From Apium graveolens (Eukaryota; Streptophyta; Magnoliopsida; Apiales; Apiaceae), in the NCBI RefSeq assembly GCF_009905375.1, contig NC_133648.1:304994565-305058564 (forward strand): a stretch of 64,000 nt of DNA. The letters run 5' to 3'. A program made the translations under genes and the position numbers. The stretch's first letter is position 1, and each line of letters opens with the position of its first letter. The notes below the pieces were generated by a model. It was not told the origin of the DNA. It searched no databases and saw nothing but the letters and a program-made list of their open reading frames with translations. Positions 58,975 to 64,000 of the stretch are shown in pieces.

Positions 58975-60648
58975 TTAGTTGTCTTCTCTTCTGACTTCAC
59001 CTTCTTCTAAATCTTGAAGCAATTCCTTGTCAAAAACACGATCCTTTTCTGAAGTGAAGCTTGCAGGTCTGACTGGTTGAACTCCAACTGTCTTCAACTT
59101 ATTCTTGAGTTGATTGTACCTTTTAACATTCTTCTCACAATAAGCTTGAATCAAGTCAGCAGCTTGAGTCTTCAACATGGATGAATATCCAGCAGTTCTC
59201 AAATGATGTTCCATCCAGACCAGATGCTTAGCTGAGTAGTCTTTAAGAGATTGTACATCTAGCTGACAGATTTGAAGGCAATCAGACTTAAAGAATCTCA
59301 CCTGATGAGGATTGTTGACCACTTGAGGACTAGCCCTGCTGGCAAACTCTTTAAGCCTTTCCCGAAGAACTTCATTCAACTCTGAGCTTCTTTTCACTTT
59401 GTTTAAAAGAACCCAAATCTCTGACAACGAACGATTCTCAAATAGATGAAGTGACACTTTGAATGATCCTTCACTCTGACAATATACAAAAATGCTCATC
59501 TCATTTAGGGATCTATCAAAAGCAGCTGTGATCCTTGAGACTTCAGTCTTGATAGCATTCATGTACATGTCATTGTTAGGATTTGAGATTTCCAGCTTGT
59601 CAAGAAGATGTAAGAACTGCCTATCATTGTTAGTGCATAGCTGAGGCATATCGAGTACTCTCCTAGCTTCATCCCACTTTCCACCAATCTTCAGTCTGAC
59701 ATCTCTTCTCCTTTCTTGAGCTTTAATGTCATGAAGACGTTGCTTTTGAAGAGTTTCTGTTCTTTGTATGTCTTTTCTCCTATCAATGATCTGTGAGACC
59801 TTCTTGAGTTCAGCTTCTTTTCTTTGCATCTCTGACTGCTCTTTCTGAAATTCTTTCTCAAACCTAGGATCCACTGTATCTTCTTCTTCCCAATCTTCAA
59901 AATCACTTTCTTCTTCAGCTTCAAATAACCCATCTTTATCTTCCTGAACTGGTTCAGTGGGAATGTCAAAAATATCGAAGTCATCCTGTTCTCCACTGTA
60001 GTAGGCATCATCAGCCTTTCCTTTATCTCCAGCAGAAGTATCTTTTTCTTTCCCTTTGGAACTACTCCCTTTCTTCTCCCCCTTAGTTGAGGGATCCTCT
60101 ACTGACTTTCCTTTGAAACCTCCACCACTTCCAGAGCCTGATCCTCCACCAGACGGTCCTTCAAAATAAGCTCTATGTTCTTCATTAGGGCAATGAGAAT
60201 TCTTGATCATGTAATATAAGTGCTTCATGCCTTCATTTAGATGTTCCATGCCCGTCTCTATCTTTAGAAATCTTGAGTTGTCCAGTGAATGATTCATCTC
60301 AACGAGGTCTTCAAGAGAAGTCATTCTTGTATGTAGGGAGCAGAAGTTGGATATGTCATCAGCTGATAAATTTGGAGTGTCCTGAATAGAATTGAGCTTT
60401 GGTATTACAGTAGTCTTTAAATCTGAGATGTCATTCCTTATGATTGCAAGCTGATTGTCGACAGAGGTGGAAGAAGAAGACCGTTCAACCACTTGTGCTT
60501 TGAATGCTTGAGCTTCAGCTTGACTTTTAGCAAGTTCTTCTTTCAGGGCAGCAATCTGAGCTAACAGGTTGACAGTATCAGTGTCTGTGTGTGCTCTCAC
60601 CTGAAGTTCACTCGTATTTGGTTCACTCATCTCACGTGCATGTGTTTC
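58975..60648 (-). CDS. Second extra ORF of the SIRE-type element, coiled-coil protein
   Basis: About 557 codons to the stop near 58975, counting from the in-frame region after the stop of the upstream ORF; the first clear ATG is MSEPNTSELQ. Residues about 20-60 form a coiled coil (LLAQIAALKEELAKSQAEAQ). About 165-190 are Gly/Ser-rich (GGGSGSGSGGGFKGK), followed by a Lys/Ser segment and an acidic segment (FEAEEESDFEDWEEED). About 270-330 are a long charged helix (EKEFQKEQSEMQRKEAELKK, DIKAQERRRDVRLKIGGKW). The remainder is mixed helical and ends EEGEVRREDN. No membrane segment or signal peptide is evident, so the label envelope-like used for SIRE extra ORFs is positional only. It lies in the same frame as the preceding ORF, separated by a single TGA. 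Confidence 0.75.
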   Translation of the reverse strand, partial: ETHAREMSEPNTSELQVRAHTDTDTVNLLAQIAALKEELAKSQAEAQAFKAQVVERSSSSTSVDNQLAIIRNDISDLKTTVIPKLNSIQDTPNLSADDISNFCSLHTRMTSLEDLVEMNHSLDNSRFLKIETGMEHLNEGMKHLYYMIKNSHCPNEEHRAYFEGPSGGGSGSGSGGGFKGKSVEDPSTKGEKKGSSSKGKEKDTSAGDKGKADDAYYSGEQDDFDIFDIPTEPVQEDKDGLFEAEEESDFEDWEEEDTVDPRFEKEFQKEQSEMQRKEAELKKVSQIIDRRKDIQRTETLQKQRLHDIKAQERRRDVRLKIGGKWDEARRVLDMPQLCTNNDRQFLHLLDKLEISNPNNDMYMNAIKTEVSRITAAFDRSLNEMSIFVYCQSEGSFKVSLHLFENRSLSEIWVLLNKVKRSSELNEVLRERLKEFASRASPQVVNNPHQVRFFKSDCLQICQLDVQSLKDYSAKHLVWMEHHLRTAGYSSMLKTQAADLIQAYCEKNVKRYNQLKNKLKTVGVQPVRPASFTSEKDRVFDKELLQDLEEGEVRREDN

Positions 60649-60663
60649 TCTCAATATGATTGC

Positions 60664-62364
60664 TCATGAGGAGTCTTCCAATTGCTGTTCTTGTGTACCT
60701 GCATTAAAAATCACCCTAGCCTCTTCAAGAGAGGTCAGTGGTGGTGCAATGGGAATTCGCGAGTCCCGATCCTCAGTCAATGCTATCAAATCTTTTGGAA
60801 TAGATGTCTGAATTGCTTCAGGGATAGATTGACCGAGTTGCCCTCCACTTTCTCCAGATAAATCTGCGAGTGGAGAATCCCATAAGGGAGCCAGAGTTGT
60901 TGGATCTGGGAGGGGAGAAAATGACTCTATTAAAGATGGCGGAGAGTCAGATTTTCCCTCTGAAGCATGTGACTGCTCTTCTGCCGTAACTATGGCAGGC
61001 ACTGTAACCGACTCTACGTGCACTCCTCGCTGGGTGTCCTGAGTATTATCTGGGGAAGTGTATGGTTCCATTGTGAGTAATGGAATTGTGCTTGACTCAG
61101 TACAAGATGCCATGGCCCAATGGCGAATTTCAATAGATGCATCCTGTTGAGAGAATGCCTCTAGTAACTGTTCATTGGCCATTTCAAAGTCCATGTCCTG
61201 TTGGGAGGACAAGGATGAGCTTTCAGATGCCTCAGAATAGGTTTTTCTTTTCTTAGGAGGAGGCAGAGCTGAGGGTTCACTCATATTTGACATTGTACTA
61301 CTTCCTAATAATCTTCTGGGTAACATTTTAGACAGTGGGGGAGAGGGTGAGATAGAATGAGACTCTGTGTTTGGCTCTATGACCTGGGATTGAAGCTGTG
61401 GTTCTACAACTTCATGGTCAGCCCTATCAACCACTGAGGGTCTGTTAACAGAAGTAGGAAGAGAGTGAGAGAGAGAGTGAGGAGTTACTACCTGTAATGG
61501 AAGAGCCTGGGTGGCTTGAACCACTGGAGGTTGAGGTTGCTGTTCATGGCCGGGAAGATTAAAAATAGGCAAGGGAATATAATTGGCCATGAAAGCAGAT
61601 ACAAGTACTGGTACTTGCATAAATTTGAAGGTTGTGTCTTGGCGAGTGTAAATCTTTTTGCTAACTGGTGGGGGTTCGGTTACAGCAGAGTTAGCAAAAA
61701 GTGCTTTGTGTTCAGGGGTGAGTAGATGATCTGCTATGAGCATAAGAAAACGAGCATAGTAACATGATACCCTACGATTTGTAGAATGATCACGTAAAGC
61801 AGAAGTTAGACGTCTCAAGAGAATGGGAAAAAGTAGTTTGCCAAAATTGATCCTTTGATTGAAAACAACCGCAAGACCAATATACTGCAGGGTGGAAGTA
61901 ATGTTATGAAAATTAGATTTTGTGCAGTTGGCAAACACTTTGGAAAGTGTATCGAAGAATATATCCCATTCAGACACCAAATTTGATTTAGAAAGTTTAG
62001 TTAAATTGATCACCCCCTGATAGTGAATAGCATTGAAAAAATTAGTGATATCATTTTCAGAGGGTAAATTACAGAAATTGTCTAGTGGAAAATTTAACGC
62101 ACGATTGACGACTGTTTCATCAACTACATACTGTGTGTTTGCGATGGTGAATGAAAAAGATTTTGAATCATCGGCCACAGTAGAAGTTGTGCAAATCAGT
62201 CTAAGTAGATCGACGTTTAAAATCACATTTGATTTAATAGCAGAGCTAACAATCGAATGATCATTTAAAAATCTAATCCAAGGCTTAAATTTTTCAACAT
62301 CACATTTTTCCGGATTGAAATAACCAACTAGATTATGCGCGACAATTTGGAAATTGAGAGCCAT
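60664..62364 (-). CDS. First extra ORF of the SIRE-type element
   Basis: 566 codons from MALNFQIVAHNLVGYFNPEK. Residues 1-250 look like a folded domain (FKPWIRFLNDHSIVSS, VVNRALNFPLDNFCNLP, LTSALRDHSTNRRVSCYYAR, LIADHLLTPEHKALFA). This is the type of plant-transposon N-terminal region seen in SIRE-like elements just after pol. Residues about 265-560 are proline/serine/glutamine-rich and likely disordered (PQPPVVQATQALPLQVV, PPPKKRKTYSEASESS with a basic KKRK). Function is unknown; the basic patch could be a nuclear localisation signal. It follows pol by 1.15 kb and ends in TGA at 60664, with the next ORF in the same frame. Confidence 0.75.
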   Translation of the reverse strand: MALNFQIVAHNLVGYFNPEKCDVEKFKPWIRFLNDHSIVSSAIKSNVILNVDLLRLICTTSTVADDSKSFSFTIANTQYVVDETVVNRALNFPLDNFCNLPSENDITNFFNAIHYQGVINLTKLSKSNLVSEWDIFFDTLSKVFANCTKSNFHNITSTLQYIGLAVVFNQRINFGKLLFPILLRRLTSALRDHSTNRRVSCYYARFLMLIADHLLTPEHKALFANSAVTEPPPVSKKIYTRQDTTFKFMQVPVLVSAFMANYIPLPIFNLPGHEQQPQPPVVQATQALPLQVVTPHSLSHSLPTSVNRPSVVDRADHEVVEPQLQSQVIEPNTESHSISPSPPLSKMLPRRLLGSSTMSNMSEPSALPPPKKRKTYSEASESSSLSSQQDMDFEMANEQLLEAFSQQDASIEIRHWAMASCTESSTIPLLTMEPYTSPDNTQDTQRGVHVESVTVPAIVTAEEQSHASEGKSDSPPSLIESFSPLPDPTTLAPLWDSPLADLSGESGGQLGQSIPEAIQTSIPKDLIALTEDRDSRIPIAPPLTSLEEARVIFNAGTQEQQLEDSS

Positions 62365-63514
62365 TTTTTATAAAATAATAATAAGACACAAGCTTTTCAG
62401 AATTTTAAGAATAATATTAAGAAAATTCGAATTAATTAAATTAATTTAATAATTCGAATTAAATTAATTATAATCGAAAAATTTAGACAGAAATGTATCT
62501 CGTTAAAATTCTTAAATCACTAACACAGTTTTGACACACCAAAAGACACAAATAAGAAATTAAAAAAAATGGAATTGAAGGGGCAAACTGAATTTACAGA
62601 AAATTCAACAGCACTTGTTTATGTATATACTTATATGTATATATCACTAAAGTGATGATTAAGTTTGCTGAGTAAAAACTCGAGCAAGGAAATAACAGGT
62701 TTGGTTTGGTTCGAAGAGAGAGAAGAGAGAAAATGGAGAGAAAACTGTTAGAAATTCTTTGAAATGAACTGCTATGTTGAAAATGATTCAAAACAAAACA
62801 GCAACAGCCTTTATATAACAGCTGGTATGACAATCCGGGATTGTCATACCGATTGTCATACCAGGCAAAAGAAGGAAAAGAAACAAATAAAAATAAACAA
62901 CTGGTATGACAATCTGATAGTCATACCGATTGTCATACCAGTACAAAATAAAACAATATAATTCTGATATTAATTTTATTACTGGCATGACAATCAATAG
63001 TCCTACCGATTGTCTTGCCAGTTATAAAATTAATCTGATATTAAAATAAGCATTAACAGATTTATATTTTCATGTTTACTGAAATGATTTTCAGCAAGAC
63101 AATTTTAATTGTCTTGCCGATTGTCTTTGCAGTAGAAAAACAAAATGAATATGTACAGACAATTATTAATGTACTGAAACTTTATTACAAAATAGTAAAA
63201 CTGAAATAAATACTTAAAATTTTTACAGAAAATAAAGACAATATTTCAGAATTAATTATTTTTATTCCAAAAATAGATTTCTGTTGAATTTTAGCAAATA
63301 AAATTCATAGAAAAATATTTTTAGAGGAAATAAAATATTCTGAGATATTTTAAATTAACAAGTAGAGTAAATAACATAGATAAGATAATATATATTACAT
63401 AGAAATAAGCAAGAAATATGATAAAATGATAAAATAAATTTGCAAATGAATTTTTCATTTATGAAAAATTCATTTGTAAATTCATTCAAGAACAGATTCC
63501 AGATATTAATTAAA
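62365..63514 (-). other. Spacer between pol and the extra ORFs with four hairpin modules
   Basis: Non-coding, AT-rich. Four hairpin modules lie at 62824-62862, 62903-62939, 62984-63020 and 63093-63130. The first is GGTATGACAATCcggGATTGTCATACC, a perfect 12-bp stem with a 3-nt loop, and each is followed by another GATTGTCATACC-like half. Pairing is kept in the later copies even where the arm sequence changes (GCAAGACAAT with ATTGTCTTGC). A palindromic AATTAATTAAATTAATTT stretch lies near 62430. Confidence 0.85.
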
Positions 63515-64000
63515 TTAATCACAAAAACTATTTAACATGCCCAATTTACCAACTAATCTGGTAAATGTGGATTCGTCAAGTGGTTTAGTGAAAATATCTG
63601 CTATTTGTTCTTCTGTTGGAACAAAAAATAGTTCAACAGTACCATTCATGACGTGCTCTCTAATAAAATGATACCTGATGTCAATGTGCTTTGTCCTCGA
63701 GTGCTGCACAGGGTTGTTGGTGATGGCTATTGCACTTGTGTTATCACATAAAATAGGAATCTTGTTCAATACAGAGCCATAGTCTCGTAGTTGGTTCCTA
63801 ATCCACAAGATCTGAGCACAGCAGCTTCCAGCAGCAATATATTCAGCCTCGGCCGTTGAGTTGGAAACTGTTTACTGTTTCTTGTTGTACCATGAGACTA
63901 GCCTGCTTCCTAAGAATTGACAACTTCCTGAGGTGCTTTTCCTATCAACAACACTTCCTGCATAATCTGAATCTGTATATCCGACAAGGTTAAAATCAGA
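63515..64000 (-). pseudogene. pol: End of SIRE-type copia pol (RNase H), with a premature stop
   Basis: The C-terminal part of copia RNase H: GYTDSDYAGSVVDRKSTSG encoded near the window edge, then [52 protein letters not shown] and the ending [14 protein letters not shown]...GMLNSFCD. The frame is open over the window except for a TAA at 63872-63874, in [19 protein letters not shown], where copia elements usually have a sense codon. The upstream pol and LTR are beyond the window. This single nonsense change is what suggests the copy is defective. Confidence 0.9.

Larger units (their letters stand above)
57288..64000 (-). mobile_element. SIRE-type Ty1/copia element, 3' part
   Basis: Minus strand order: end of pol (63515 to beyond 64000), a spacer with repeated hairpins, two long extra ORFs, a PPT and the 3' LTR. 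Copia RNase H motifs at the pol end and an extra coding region between pol and the 3' LTR are the layout of the SIRE/Maximus lineage. The LTR begins TGTTAGGTCCC and inserts into the relic Tekay LTR, with TTGTC (57283-57287) as the candidate TSD. The other end lies outside the window. A stop codon in the RNase H suggests this copy is not autonomous, although the extra ORFs are long and open. Confidence 0.88.

Noticed and set aside
60664..60670. Programmed stop read-through between the two SIRE extra ORFs
   Set aside because: The stop context TGA-GCA lacks the known CARYYA signal; only the shared frame is reported.
62824..62862. Rho-independent terminator
   Set aside because: Hairpin without GC-rich stem and U tract, in a plant nuclear retrotransposon where such terminators do not operate.

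Overview
The window is transposable-element-dense plant nuclear DNA. I see no host protein gene that is clearly intact, and no rRNA, tRNA or CRISPR. The plant-specific LTR lineages (Tekay-type chromovirus, Tat/Retand-type Ty3, SIRE-type and Angela-like Ty1/copia), a hAT-type MITE and a Mutator-like transposase fragment place it in an angiosperm, most likely a eudicot. I cannot name the species from sequence alone. All lineage names are from recognised motifs and family knowledge, not from a search.

Layout. 1-4544: AT-rich DNA with (TA)n tracts, a large perfect inverted repeat, and a tandem array of about 0.5-0.6 kb units, each carrying a palindromic CAGCAATG/TTTCATTGC core. 4545-15932: a decayed Tat-lineage element on the minus strand. 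Its gag, pol with two RNase H domains, and integrase are broken, and it has a downstream region with antisense coding. Its 3' LTR is split by an Angela-like solo LTR (4911-7013, TSD CGTGG), which itself carries a hAT MITE (5606-6163, TSD ATTGCTCC). 16406-16705: start of a Mutator-like transposase gene, cut off by the next element. 16706-28845: an old Tekay-like element on the minus strand; its 3' LTR holds a chimeric Angela/Tat insertion (18665-20910, TSD TCACT), its gag-pol is decayed, and its 5' LTR is missing. 28846-54162: an old chromovirus-like element on the plus strand with divergent LTRs and relic pol. Nested inside it at 33196-47029 is a complete young Tekay-type element with near-identical 3.88 kb LTRs, perfect TSD GACGC, PBS, PPT, an extra ORF and a 1569-codon gag-pol. 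54163-57287: a relic LTR of the same family with a 1.04 kb internal tandem duplication. 57288-64000: the 3' part of a SIRE-type copia element on the minus strand (3' LTR, PPT, two long extra ORFs, end of pol), running off the window.

Function. Everything coding serves retrotransposition: Gag builds the particle, protease matures it, reverse transcriptase/RNase H makes cDNA, and integrase (with a chromodomain-like tail in the Tekay element) inserts it. The only element that looks autonomous is 33196-47029. The most unusual observations are: a short coding exon inside the Tekay LTR that could splice, in phase and across the PBS, into the extra ORF, with a counterpart in the divergent minus-strand LTR; a chimeric Angela/Tat insertion enclosed by one TSD; and a hairpin module shared by the SIRE LTR and the spacer between its pol and extra ORFs.
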